Below are positions 27,624 through 35,697 of a DNA stretch of 64,000 nucleotides, piece by piece. The stretch lies in assembly GCA_052246295.1 (NCBI GenBank), contig JBQQCO010000008.1. One strand, written 5' to 3'. The notes under the pieces were generated by a model. That model worked only from the letters and a program-made list of their open reading frames with translations. It was not told the origin of the DNA and did not search any database. A program made the translations under genes and the position numbers. The stretch's first letter is position 1. Each line of letters starts with the position of its first letter. Source of the stretch: Piscibacillus sp052246295 (GTDB taxonomy: Bacteria > Bacillota > Bacilli > Bacillales > Alkalibacillaceae).

Positions 27624-28148
27624 TCTACTGTTGGGTTTTTTCTATCGGCAAGACGATCTTCTCTATTGACTATTTGGGCTTCTTAATCGACAGTCGCGGC
27701 TTTCCAATTGACATTCGGTGCTCTCCTATCAACAGTCAGCACTTCCCAATCGAAAAATTGAGACTCCCAATCGACAGTCAGCACTTCCCAATCGAAAAAT
27801 TGAGACTCCCAATCGGCAGTCAGCGCTTCCCAATCAACAAATCGAGCTTCCCTATCGACATTCGGTGCTTCCCAATCAACAAATCGAGCTTCCCTATCGA
27901 CATTGGCGCGTTCCCTATCGACAAACCGAGACTCCCAATCGACAGTCGGCGCTTCCCAATCAACAAATCGAGCTTCCCTATCGACATTGGCGCGTTCCCT
28001 ATCGACAAACCGAGACTCCCAATCGACAGTCGGTGCTTCCCAATCAACAAATCAAGCTTCCCTATCGACATTGGCGCGTTGCCTATCGACAAACCGAGCT
28101 CCCCAATCGACAATTGGACCTGCTCTATCGACTTTTGCTGCGTCTCAA
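27624..28148. repeat. 21-bp tandem array 2 (25 units)
   Basis: Twenty-five 21-bp units lie in perfect register; the first (27624) is degenerate. Typical units read TCGACA plus variable bases plus TCCCAA or TCCCTA. Within it a four-unit, 84-bp block (27897-27980) is repeated at 27981-28064 with two differences and again in part from 28065. It lies behind the paired hairpins that end the RND gene. The gap 27301-27623 between the NERD gene and the array is AT-rich; I see no gene in it. Confidence 0.94.
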
Positions 28149-28174
28149 TCAAAATTTCAAACAAAAATTAAGAA

Positions 28175-28199
28175 GCTTTTGCGCCCCGTGCGCAAAAGC
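28175..28199. other. GCTTTTGCGC hairpin beside array 2
   Basis: GCTTTTGCGC and GCGCAAAAGC form a 10-bp stem with a 5-base loop. Similar hairpins occur at 35390 and 62654, each within about 100 bp of a 21-bp array. It may act as a second terminator for the RND operon. Confidence 0.6.
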
Positions 28200-28218
28200 C
28201 CCATCCTACTCCAAACGA

Positions 28219-28244
28219 AAAGCTCCCGCCGTGGCGGGAGCTTT
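28219..28244 (-). terminator. terminator of the RND efflux operon
   Basis: AAAGCTCCCGCC and GGCGGGAGCTTT form a 12-bp stem 7 bp behind the stop codon of the RND gene. A T-rich tail on the minus strand comes from the outer arm. Confidence 0.75.
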
Positions 28245-28250
28245 CTTACT

Positions 28251-31200
28251 TTAGGCTTTTTTCTTGGTGAATTTGTTTGATAGGTCATCAAATAATGTGT
28301 AGACAACCGGGATGAGCACGAGTGTGATTAGCATCGAGAATAGGAGTCCGAAGATAATCACAACGGCTAGTGGTTGTTGGGCTTCGCCGCCTTGGCCGAG
28401 TCCTATTGATAATGGGATCATACCCAGAATCGTTGTGAGTGACGTCATTAGGATCGGTCGTAGACGGTTGGCTCCGGCTTCGATAATGGCCTCGAATCGT
28501 TCAACGCCTTTTCGTCTTAGGATATTAATGTAATCCACGAGGACGATGGCGTTGTTGACGACAATTCCGGCGAGCATAATCACCCCTATGAATGCCGGAA
28601 TCGATAACGGCAAGCCTGTGACAAACAGGCCGAGAATGACACCGATGATCATCGTCGGTAGCGAGAACATGATGATGAATGGGTGCAGGAAGTTTTCAAA
28701 CTGCACGGCCATGACAGCGTAAACTAAGAAGATTGAGAACACCAGTGCGAGTGCTAAATCTTCAAAGGCTTCCATCATGTCTTCTGCTTGACCACCGATG
28801 TTGTAGCTGTAACCTTCTGGGAACGTGAGTCCGCTCAGGCGTTCGTCAATTGCGGATGTGACGCTACCTAAGTCACTCCCGACGAGTCCAGCTGAGACAA
28901 CGACGCGGCGTTGTTGATTTTGCCTTGTTAAGGATGTTGGTCCTTCGACTTGGTCAATGTTCGCTACAGTTTCTAAGCGGATTTGGTCACCTGTTGGTGT
29001 TGCAATTTTCAAGTCGCGAATTTCTTCTAATGTGTCACGGTCTTCTTTAGGCGTCAGTACGCGAACGTCGAGTTCACTTCCTTCTGACCTAAATTGTGTT
29101 GCGACTTGGCCGTTTAGCTGTGAGCTAATTTGACCCATGATTTGAGCGCGTGTCATGCCAAACTCAGCTGCCGCGTCACGATCGACTAAAATTTGCATTT
29201 CTGGACGTCCTTCATCGGCTGATGTGCCTGGGTTGTGAACGCCTTCGATGTCTTCAATGACAGTTACGACTTGGTCTGCTAGTTCGGATAGTACATCATG
29301 GTCGGGTCCGTTCAATTCGACTTGTACGGGATCACCTGCACTAACCGATGCCCCGAGGACACTGACGCTTATGTCTGCACCCGCAATCTCTTGAATTTGC
29401 GAATCCCATTTTTGCATGACATCTTCTGTTGATAGGTCACGCTCGCCTTTTGTTACGAGTTGAACCATGTAGGACGCACTATTCGATGTGCCGCCCATGC
29501 CCATTTGTCCGCCTGAGCTTCCAACTGTGGCAAAACTTGATTCAATCATGTCGGCGTCTTTTTCCATAATAGTGTTAACTTGTTCTACGACATTCATCGT
29601 CTCATCTAAGTTTGAACCTGATGGTGTCTCCACGGAAATTTCAATTTGTCCTTGATCCGCTTCTGGTATGAACGCGAGCCCGAGACGTGGTACGAGTGCT
29701 AAGCTTGCAGCTATGACCACAACCGCAACTAAGATACTTGTTTTTCTATAAGTCAGGGTGCGTCTTAAGATGCCTTGGTAAAAGTTAATTATTTTTCCAA
29801 GTAAGCGGTCGAACCAGTAGCGTCGACCATTCCCTTCGCCTAACTTTTTCAACATCTTAGATGACAGCATCGGAATAATTGTAAGGGATGCTGCGAGCGA
29901 TGCGATTAGGGCGAATGCGACGGTTAACGCAAGTGGCGTGAAAATTTCAGACGCGATGCCTTCAACAAACACAATTGGTAAAAAGACGACTAATGTCGTG
30001 GTCGTTGAGGCGATCACGGCTGGTGCGATTTCGGATGCGCCTTTTCGTGCCGCTTCCTTCATCGAATAACCGCGTTCCCGGTATGTGACGATGTGCTCGA
30101 GTATGACGATGGCACTGTCGACCATCATTCCGATTCCGAGTGCGAGTCCACCCATCGTCAGGATGTTCACGGTTTCGCCGGTAAAGTACATTAACGTGAA
30201 TGTCGTAATGACGGCGATTGGAATCGATAAACTGATGACGAGTGTTGCGCGGAAACTTTTTAGGAATAAAAGTAAAATTAGAATCGCGAACACGGCACCG
30301 AGTAATAGGTTTTGCACGACTGAGTCAATTGACATTCGAATGAAGTCGGCTGTGTCGAATACGACGTTTAGCTCGACACCTTCTGGTAAGTTCGCGCGAG
30401 CATCATCGAGCGTGCTTTGGATCGCATCAGATACTGCAACTGTGTTTCCGTCTGTCTTTTTCAAAATGTTCATGACGACGGCTTCTTGCCCGTTGACCAT
30501 GGATTTGCCGGTTTCGTCAGTTACACGTCGTTCAACGGTTGCAATGTCACCGAGTTCGATCATTTCTTCTTGTGGTGTCTGAATCACTGTTTCTCTTATG
30601 TCATCGAGTGATTCGTACTCACCTAGAATACGTATTTGTAATTCCTGGGTTCCCCGCGAGATGACACCTGCTGACATAGATTGATTGGAACCTCGTATGG
30701 CTTCCATGACTTGTTGTGACGATAGACCGAATTGATTAAGCCTCTGTTGGTCTAGAACGACACGGACTTCTTCGGTGATGCCACCTTCTATTCCAACAGA
30801 TCCTACCCCTTTTTGTCGTTCAAAAATCGGCTGGACTTCGGTTTCAGCTAATTCTTGTAAGGTGGCTTTGTCATCCCCGGTTAGGCCTACCCACATGACG
30901 GGCATTTGTTGTGGGTCAAAGCGCAATACGTTCGGTTCGCCGGCACTGTCCGGTAGAAAGCCTTTGACCTGGTCGACTTTTTCCCGAACATTGAGTAAGG
31001 CATTGTCTAAATTAGTGTCAGTTGAAAACATCAGGACAACGAGTGAATTTCCTGGCTGTGACTGGGCCTGAATCGTGTCGACACCTTCGATTGTAGCAAC
31101 GGAAGACTCAATTGGTTTCGTGACGAGTTCCTCGACCTCTTGTGGAGCCGCGCCTTCATAGTTCGTTGCGACAACCGCAATCGGTAGGTCGATATCTGGA

Positions 31201-31310
31201 TATAAGTCTACGGATAAATTACGGAATGAGACGAAGCCTAGCGCAAGGATCGCGAGGACAATCATCGTCACCCCGACTGGTCTTTTAATGGATGAATTGA
31301 CGAGGCGCAT
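28251..31310 (-). CDS. RND family efflux transporter (SwrC/YerP-like)
   Basis: The 1019-residue protein has the RND/AcrB layout: membrane segment 1 near residue 12, a large external loop, segments 2-6 (about 335-490), a second loop and segments 8-12 (about 840-1010). Motifs include DLYPDIDLP near the start, GGLALGIGMMVDSAIVILE (in the fourth segment, with the proton-relay Asp), EAARKGASEIAPAVIAST and, in the second half, ITLVLIPVVYTL. It resembles the Gram-positive SwrC/YerP group (surfactin and drug resistance). Its ATG overlaps the stop of the adaptor gene by one base. With that lipoprotein adaptor it would export amphipathic compounds across the single membrane. Confidence 0.9.
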   Translation of the reverse strand: MRLVNSSIKRPVGVTMIVLAILALGFVSFRNLSVDLYPDIDLPIAVVATNYEGAAPQEVEELVTKPIESSVATIEGVDTIQAQSQPGNSLVVLMFSTDTNLDNALLNVREKVDQVKGFLPDSAGEPNVLRFDPQQMPVMWVGLTGDDKATLQELAETEVQPIFERQKGVGSVGIEGGITEEVRVVLDQQRLNQFGLSSQQVMEAIRGSNQSMSAGVISRGTQELQIRILGEYESLDDIRETVIQTPQEEMIELGDIATVERRVTDETGKSMVNGQEAVVMNILKKTDGNTVAVSDAIQSTLDDARANLPEGVELNVVFDTADFIRMSIDSVVQNLLLGAVFAILILLLFLKSFRATLVISLSIPIAVITTFTLMYFTGETVNILTMGGLALGIGMMVDSAIVILEHIVTYRERGYSMKEAARKGASEIAPAVIASTTTTLVVFLPIVFVEGIASEIFTPLALTVAFALIASLAASLTIIPMLSSKMLKKLGEGNGRRYWFDRLLGKIINFYQGILRRTLTYRKTSILVAVVVIAASLALVPRLGLAFIPEADQGQIEISVETPSGSNLDETMNVVEQVNTIMEKDADMIESSFATVGSSGGQMGMGGTSNSASYMVQLVTKGERDLSTEDVMQKWDSQIQEIAGADISVSVLGASVSAGDPVQVELNGPDHDVLSELADQVVTVIEDIEGVHNPGTSADEGRPEMQILVDRDAAAEFGMTRAQIMGQISSQLNGQVATQFRSEGSELDVRVLTPKEDRDTLEEIRDLKIATPTGDQIRLETVANIDQVEGPTSLTRQNQQRRVVVSAGLVGSDLGSVTSAIDERLSGLTFPEGYSYNIGGQAEDMMEAFEDLALALVFSIFLVYAVMAVQFENFLHPFIIMFSLPTMIIGVILGLFVTGLPLSIPAFIGVIMLAGIVVNNAIVLVDYINILRRKGVERFEAIIEAGANRLRPILMTSLTTILGMIPLSIGLGQGGEAQQPLAVVIIFGLLFSMLITLVLIPVVYTLFDDLSNKFTKKKA

Positions 31311-32185
31311 TATTCAGCCTCCTCGTTGATTGAGATTTCTTGGTCGTCAGATAACGTTAACTGCCCACGGATAACGACTTGGTCGCCTTCTTCAAGTGTG
31401 TTATCTTCTACTGGTTTGATCGCTGTTTCTTTTGATTGCATAGCGATGACTTCAACTGGGATGCGAACAGCTTTATCGTCTTTTGCCACAAAAACGACTC
31501 GCTCTTCACCTCGCTCAACAACCGCTTCAGTTGGAACGATCAGCGCATTTTCAGCAACCATTTTTTCTAATAAAACTTGCGCGGAAACGCCTGATAAAAT
31601 GTCTTGATCCTCATTTTCGATTTCTGCTTGGATTTCAAAGGTTCCCGTTTCCACAGCACTGTCGGCAACGGTAGTAATCGTTGCGGTGCCTTCTTGGTCA
31701 AGCTGGGATACGGTGAAGTTTACTTCGTCGTCTTTTGAGAAGTTTTGAACCTCACTTGCTGGCACGTTAAAAGTTAGATTTAAAGGGTCAATCGTGACGA
31801 CGATGGCTGCTGGTTCTTCATTTGTTACCATACGACCTTCAGCCATATTTAATTGTTGAATTTGACCGTCCATTGGTGCTTCAAGGTCTCTGCGTCCATA
31901 TTGAGGGTGGACGATTTCAGCTAAAACATCGCCTTCTTCAACGACGTCCCCTTGCTCAACATGTAACTCATCGACTTCCCCTGCGATTTCAGAAACCACT
32001 GGCATTTGATCGCTCGGCATTGTACGCGCGACAAAGGTTCTCGTTTCGGTAAAATCCGATTGCGTCACTTCCGCTACTTCCACAGGCGTTGCGACTGTTT
32101 CTGTTTCTTCCTCCTCTGGCTCATCATTACAAGCAACTAATACAACACTGAGTATTGCGATTATTAGGACTAGGAATTTTTTCAT
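31310..32185 (-). CDS. RND efflux periplasmic-adaptor-like lipoprotein (HlyD/MFP family)
   Basis: A 291-residue lipoprotein with the signal peptide and lipobox LVAC at about residue 19, then a Glu-rich linker. The biotinyl-lipoyl-like hairpin region shows VSEIAGEVDELHVEQGDVV and LEAPMDGQIQQLN, followed by the beta-barrel (LIVPTEAVVERGEERVVFV). Membrane fusion proteins link inner-membrane RND pumps to the outside; in a Gram-positive cell the lipid anchor would hold it beside the pump. It overlaps both neighbours by one base (TAATG), giving tight translational coupling of tetR, adaptor and pump. Confidence 0.88.
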   Translation of the reverse strand: MKKFLVLIIAILSVVLVACNDEPEEEETETVATPVEVAEVTQSDFTETRTFVARTMPSDQMPVVSEIAGEVDELHVEQGDVVEEGDVLAEIVHPQYGRRDLEAPMDGQIQQLNMAEGRMVTNEEPAAIVVTIDPLNLTFNVPASEVQNFSKDDEVNFTVSQLDQEGTATITTVADSAVETGTFEIQAEIENEDQDILSGVSAQVLLEKMVAENALIVPTEAVVERGEERVVFVAKDDKAVRIPVEVIAMQSKETAIKPVEDNTLEEGDQVVIRGQLTLSDDQEISINEEAE

Positions 32186-33018
32186 TATATTTCACGCTCC
32201 AATGTGTTTTCTAATATTAAAATGTCATCATGGATGACGCTGAGCTTTTTCAAATGTTCAAGCATGGATTCGATGATAATTTTTTGTGGTGAATCCTTTT
32301 TGATTTCGCTTTGAATGACGTCGAGTGCTTCAAGGGCCTTATTAGGTTGGTCCTTAATGCTGCTATGTATTTTCTGCCTAATTTTTGCTAACAATAGGGC
32401 ACGTTCTTCAAAAACGTGCGGCAGCTTCTGAATCGGTGGTTCGCTGCCATCAGTGATGAGGCCTTGGCACATATGGTCAAGCTGGCTCGTGATGAATTGC
32501 GGTAACTTCTCGCGGTTGATGGTGCTTTCGTCCACGACAAGCCAATTCGTGTAGCTGTTAATCATGCCTTCGAGTATGATTGCCGCATCATTTTCGAATG
32601 GTTTAATCGCATCACCGTAAATGGCTACAATATTGTCGCGAGTCCAGTTAAAATTTTGCTGACGAGTCTGGATAATAAATGACTCCGCATCTCGACCGAG
32701 TGGCACCTGATCTCGCAACAACATCACGATGAGCGGTTTATTTTCAATAATAAAATCAAAGTAAATTTCGAGCTGTTTCATCAGCGCATCTCTAGGGTTC
32801 GATTCTTGCTTCGCTTCCTTCATTCTTTCCATGATCGTCGCATAATAATAGTCGTAGATCGAAACAATTAATTCATCCTTCGACTCAAAATAATTATAGA
32901 ACGATCCCTTCGCAACCCCCGCATGTTCAGCTATCTCCTGAACCGACGTGGTATGGAAACCTTTTTTGGCGAAAAGCTCAATACTTCCCTTGATAATGCG
33001 TATTTTCTTTTCATTCAT
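32185..33018 (-). CDS. TetR family regulator of the efflux operon
   Basis: The 277-residue protein has an N-terminal TetR helix-turn-helix (about 8-55; IIKGSIELFAKKGFHTTS, EIAEHAGVAKGSFYNYFESKDEL) and a C-terminal ligand/dimer region, with a Lys-rich end that is longer than usual for the family. It is the first gene of the operon and lies directly behind a palindrome overlapping its own promoter, so it most likely represses itself, the adaptor and the pump until a ligand binds. In position and type it resembles YerO, next to yerP in B. subtilis. AGGAG precedes the ATG. Confidence 0.9.
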   Translation of the reverse strand: MNEKKIRIIKGSIELFAKKGFHTTSVQEIAEHAGVAKGSFYNYFESKDELIVSIYDYYYATIMERMKEAKQESNPRDALMKQLEIYFDFIIENKPLIVMLLRDQVPLGRDAESFIIQTRQQNFNWTRDNIVAIYGDAIKPFENDAAIILEGMINSYTNWLVVDESTINREKLPQFITSQLDHMCQGLITDGSEPPIQKLPHVFEERALLLAKIRQKIHSSIKDQPNKALEALDVIQSEIKKDSPQKIIIESMLEHLKKLSVIHDDILILENTLEREI

Positions 33019-33039
33019 AAAATAACTCCTCTACTTAGG

Positions 33040-33089
33040 ATGACCAGTCAGTCATTTTCTAATATACTCCAGTTTATTTGATGTTACAA
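33040..33089 (-). promoter_or_regulatory. TetR-regulated promoter with operator
   Basis: On the minus strand TTGTAA (33084-33089), a 17-bp spacer and TATATT (33061-33066) form a sigma-A promoter. Immediately downstream, the palindrome ATGAC-N6-GTCAT (33040-33055) covers the predicted start point. This is the usual layout for TetR repression and lies 22 bp before the tetR start codon. Confidence 0.7.
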
Positions 33090-33149
33090 CTAAGCGGGCT
33101 TTGAAAATTTTGAAGATATCGTGAACATTAATTATGATGTTCCGACTTA

Positions 33150-34030
33150 TTGACAGTCGGTGCTTTCCTATCGACAGACACGGCTTTCCTATCGACAGTC
33201 GCGGTTCCCAATCGACAAATGGAGCTCCCCTATCGGCATTCACGGCTTCCCAATCAACAAACGGGGCTCCCCTATCGACAGTCGCGGCCTCCCAATCAAC
33301 AAACGGGGCTCCCCTATCGACAGTCGCGGAGTCCCATTCAACAAACGGGGCTCCCCTATCGGCATTCACGGCTTCCAAATCGACAAACATGGATTCTCTA
33401 TCGACAGTCGCGGAGTCCCAATCGACAAACGGGGCTCCCCTATCGACAGTCGCGGAGTCCCAATCGACAAATGGGGCTCCCCTATCGACAGTCGCGGAGT
33501 CCCAATCAACAAATGGGGCTCCCCTATCGGCATTCACGGCTTCCAAATCGACAAACATGGATTCTCTATCAACATTCACGGCCTCCCAATCAACAAACGG
33601 GGCTCCCCTATCGACATTCACGGCCTCCCAATCAACAAACGGGGCTCCCCTATCGACATTCACGGCTTCCCAATCGACAAACATGGCTCCCCTATCGACA
33701 TTCACGGCCTCCCAATCGACAAACGGGGTTCCTCTATCGACAGTCGCGGAGTCCCAATCAACAAATGGAGCTCCCCTATCGGCATTCACGGCTTCCCAAT
33801 CAACAAATGGGGTTCCTCTATCGACATTCTCAGCTCACCAATCAACAAACGGGGTTCCTCTATCGACAGTCTCAGCTCACCAATCAACAAACGGGGTTCC
33901 TCTATCGACAGTCGCGGAGTCCCAATCAACAAATGGGGCTCCCCTATCGGCATTCACGGCTTCCAAATCGACAAACATGGATTCTCTATCGACATTCTCA
34001 GCTCACCAATCAACAATCCGACTTTTCTAA
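33150..34030. repeat. 21-bp tandem array 3 (42 units)
   Basis: The largest array has 42 units with a single one-base deletion in 881 bp. Units largely alternate between a type ending in TCCCAA and a type with TCGACAAACGGGG ending in CCCCTA, so a 42-bp dimer is the higher-order unit. Some multi-unit blocks (for example TCGGCATTCACGG followed by an AACATGGATTC unit) occur at several positions. It lies between the terminator of comK and the promoter of the tetR operon. Long ORFs on both strands here are by-products of the period. Confidence 0.95.
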
Positions 34031-34037
34031 TATAAAA

Positions 34038-34086
34038 AACCACCTCCCCCGCTCTTTTACGAGTAAAAGTTTGGGGTTGGGTGGTT
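34038..34086 (-). terminator. terminator of comK
   Basis: An outer stem (AACCACCTCCCC against GGGGTTGGGTGGTT) encloses an inner CTTTTAC/GTAAAAG stem, followed by six T on the minus strand. It starts at the stop codon of comK and directly abuts array 3. Confidence 0.8.
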
Positions 34087-34571
34087 TAGGAGATGTACTT
34101 ATTTTTGATGAAGTAGCCGAATACGTGGGCGGCTAGCATGACTTGGTTGTGCATTTTGGATGGTGATAGGTCGACCTTGTGTGACTGGTTGTTGTAGAAG
34201 ATAACTTCGGTTTCGTTTTTATGACCTAAGATGGATTGGCAATCTTTGATGTGGCAGTAGTCGATCCAAGTGCAGTCTGGGTGTCGGACTTTCATGGTAG
34301 GGATTAGGATGATGCCTTTGCTTGGGTCGACTGGTATTGGAATCATGACCTTTTTCTTGGTGACGATCTCGATGGCCTTTTTCCGACCGTCCAGAGTCGC
34401 TCCGCCCTCTTGGATACAGGAAGAGTCAATGATTTTTATCGGTGTTTGCTTTGCGAGGACGGTTCTGTTTGTTTCGATAATTTTGCTTTGATAAATGGGA
34501 TCGTAATTGGGTGAAATGACCATCGTATGATTGTTAATATAGTAATGCTCAACTTTTTCAATCTGTACCAT
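34086..34571 (-). CDS. comK: ComK-like competence transcription factor (short form)
   Basis: The 161-residue product matches B. subtilis ComK over its central DNA-binding part: TVLAKQTPIKIIDSSC, GATLDGRKKA, IPVDPSKGIILIPT, RHPDCTWIDYCHI and NNQSHKVDLSPS. B. subtilis ComK has about 192 residues; this one stops shortly after the region corresponding to the NQVYRTAWL segment (here NQVMLAAHVFGYFIKN). It therefore lacks the C-terminal FMLYPK segment through which MecA targets ComK to ClpCP. It could be a functional short ComK, as seen for second ComK copies in other bacilli, or one with altered turnover. GAGGAG precedes the ATG, and a possible ComK box lies upstream. Confidence 0.82.
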   Translation of the reverse strand: MVQIEKVEHYYINNHTMVISPNYDPIYQSKIIETNRTVLAKQTPIKIIDSSCIQEGGATLDGRKKAIEIVTKKKVMIPIPVDPSKGIILIPTMKVRHPDCTWIDYCHIKDCQSILGHKNETEVIFYNNQSHKVDLSPSKMHNQVMLAAHVFGYFIKNKYIS

Positions 34572-34662
34572 GACTACTCCTCCTCATAATCTCATTTTTA
34601 CAAACATTATTTTACAATATTTTAAAATTATTTGAATATTTTTTCTCAAAATTTTAGTTCTT

Positions 34663-34675
34663 AAAAGGAACTTTT
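34663..34675. promoter_or_regulatory. possible ComK AT-box upstream of comK
   Basis: AAAA-GGAAC-TTTT fits the ComK half-box AAAA-N5-TTTT exactly and lies about 90 bp before the comK start in an AT-rich gap. ComK normally binds two such boxes at fixed spacing, and I do not see a clean second one, so autoregulation is only suggested. Confidence 0.35.
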
Positions 34676-34709
34676 TGCCTATTGTTCTAGTTATTTAGTC
34701 CTGTTTTGT

Positions 34710-34735
34710 TAAACTTTTGGAAATTATGTCGATAT
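34710..34735 (+). promoter_or_regulatory. SigD-type (flagellar) promoter
   Basis: TAAA (34710-34713), a 14-bp spacer and GTCGATAT (34728-34735) match the sigma-D consensus TAAA-N14-16-GCCGATAT with one mismatch. It lies 30 bp before the start of the YjfB-like gene, a family linked to motility, so the match makes sense. Confidence 0.72.
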
Positions 34736-34765
34736 TACAGGAAAGGCTCAAGTGAGGTGATTTGT

Positions 34766-34951
34766 ATGGATGTCGCTGCGGCATCAGTGATCATGAGTCA
34801 GGCTAAGCTGCAACAACAAGCAGGTGTCAAGATGATGGGAATGACTAAGGATCAAATGGAGGCTCAGGCTGAAGGTTTACAAAAACTTATGGATTCAGCT
34901 CAAGTGCCTCAACACCCCGATTTGGGAAACCGACTGGATGTTAAAGCTTAG
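34766..34951 (+). CDS. YjfB-like putative motility protein
   Basis: A 61-residue protein of the YjfB family (DVAAASVIMSQAKLQQQ, a middle MGMTKDQMEAQAE segment and a C-terminal HPDLGNRLDVKA). The start is the ATG at 34766, with GAGGTG before it; the longer in-frame ORF upstream runs through the promoter. Family members are small alpha-helical proteins of unknown mechanism, annotated as motility related. The SigD-type promoter upstream supports co-expression with flagellar genes. It is one of the few plus-strand genes and has its own terminator. Confidence 0.8.
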   Translation: MDVAAASVIMSQAKLQQQAGVKMMGMTKDQMEAQAEGLQKLMDSAQVPQHPDLGNRLDVKA

Positions 34952-34960
34952 TTAGATTGA

Positions 34961-34990
34961 AAAATCCTGCGGGCACAACCGCAGGATTTT
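34961..34990 (+). terminator. terminator of the YjfB-like gene
   Basis: AAAATCCTGCGG and CCGCAGGATTTT form a 12-bp stem with a 6-base loop, followed by T residues, 10 bp behind the stop codon. Confidence 0.88.
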
Positions 34991-35036
34991 TTTAATGAAA
35001 GAAGCTTCCGCAACTAGTGCGAAAGCCTCTACATTT

Positions 35037-35264
35037 TTAGTTATTTTCTTCTTCTTTATTTTCTGGGTCATCCATGTCATCTTGCATCATGTCGTCTTCT
35101 TCATCACCCATGCCACCATTGTCGTCACCATTTTCTCCATTGTCGCCGCCATTATCACCATCATCATTTGGCTGTTCTTGATCTGGCTCTTGCTCATCAG
35201 TGGCACAAGCGCCTAGAGTTCCTAAGACTAACATTGCTGCCATCAGTAATTTAAGTAATTTCAT
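35037..35264 (-). CDS. small lipoprotein with Asp/Asn/Gly-rich tail
   Basis: A 75-residue protein. It has a lipoprotein signal peptide (KLLKLLMAAMLVLGTLGAC, lipobox LGAC) and then an extremely acidic tail rich in Asp, Asn, Glu and Gly with no cysteine or fold motif. The ATG at 35262-35264 is chosen because AGGAGG lies seven bases upstream. Similar small acidic lipoproteins occur in halophilic bacilli without known function. A short imperfect hairpin (about 35000-35030) may end it. I cannot assign a role. Confidence 0.7.
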   Translation of the reverse strand: MKLLKLLMAAMLVLGTLGACATDEQEPDQEQPNDDGDNGGDNGENGDDNGGMGDEEDDMMQDDMDDPENKEEENN

Positions 35265-35389
35265 TTTTGTACCTCCTAAAGTTGTATTTCTCGAGAATAG
35301 TGTTACCATAATTTAAATTATTATCATGGAATTGGAAAATTTTTTTGCTGAAATTAAAGGTTGAGGCTTTTTTCCTATAAGATGACGTT

Positions 35390-35414
35390 GCTTTTGCGCT
35401 TGAGGGGCAAAAGC
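35390..35414. other. GCTTTTGC hairpin beside array 4
   Basis: GCTTTTGC and GCAAAAGC pair over 8 bp. Together with the GCCCGCC-type hairpin at 35435, it repeats the pair found at 28175 and 28219. Confidence 0.5.
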
Positions 35415-35434
35415 TGCCTTTTAACTTGAATGAA

Positions 35435-35458
35435 AAATTCCCGCCGCGGCGGGAATTT
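35435..35458. other. CCCGCC/GGCGGG hairpin beside array 4
   Basis: AAATTCCCGCC and GGCGGGAATTT form an 11-bp stem with a 2-base apex. It stands 26 bp to the left of array 4, away from any stop codon, so it is not an obvious terminator of a gene in this window. Confidence 0.5.
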
Positions 35459-35484
35459 CCTTATTTTAATTACTTGGCATTGAA

Positions 35485-35631
35485 TTTCATGTACAGTTGA
35501 ACTCGTTACGCGTACACTTGCACTCGTTTCATGAACACTTGACCCGTTTTCACGTACACTTAGCCTCATTTCATGTACATTTACACGGATTTCACGTACA
35601 CTCACGCTTATTTAACGTACACATAACCTGT
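35485..35631. repeat. 21-bp tandem array 4 (7 units, second sequence family)
   Basis: Seven 21-bp units of the form TTTCACGTACACTT plus seven variable bases lie in exact register. The unit sequence is unrelated to that of the TCGACA arrays, yet the period, the position beyond a terminator (that of fabZ) and the neighbouring hairpins are the same. The gap 35265-35697 holds no gene that I can support. Confidence 0.85.
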
Positions 35632-35667
35632 TATGGACGACAATTGCCCCCTCGAAACCAATAAAAA

Positions 35668-35693
35668 AACCTGCCACAGATCTGCGGCAAGTT
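35668..35693 (-). terminator. terminator of fabZ
   Basis: AACCTGCCACAGA and TCTGCGGCAAGTT are near-perfect complements with T residues on the minus strand, directly behind the fabZ stop codon. Confidence 0.8.
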
Positions 35694-35697
35694 CATA

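Noticed and set aside
25966..28280. Periodic ORFs over arrays 1 and 2
   Set aside because: Same artefact of the 21-bp period; no start signals, and the sequence conservation is at DNA level.
33150..34030. CRISPR array
   Set aside because: The units are contiguous and similar over their whole length; there are no unique spacers of constant length and no cas genes nearby.
33052..34136. Several overlapping long ORFs on both strands over array 3 (7-residue periodic proteins)
   Set aside because: A 21-bp period keeps any stop-free frame open throughout, so all frames look open. There are no ribosome sites, the repeated heptapeptides differ by array and frame, and no frame is favoured across arrays.
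35485..35631. parS-like sites in array 4 (TTTCACGT half-site)
   Set aside because: The palindromic right half GAAA is missing in every unit, and ParB sites are not known to occur as 21-bp arrays.
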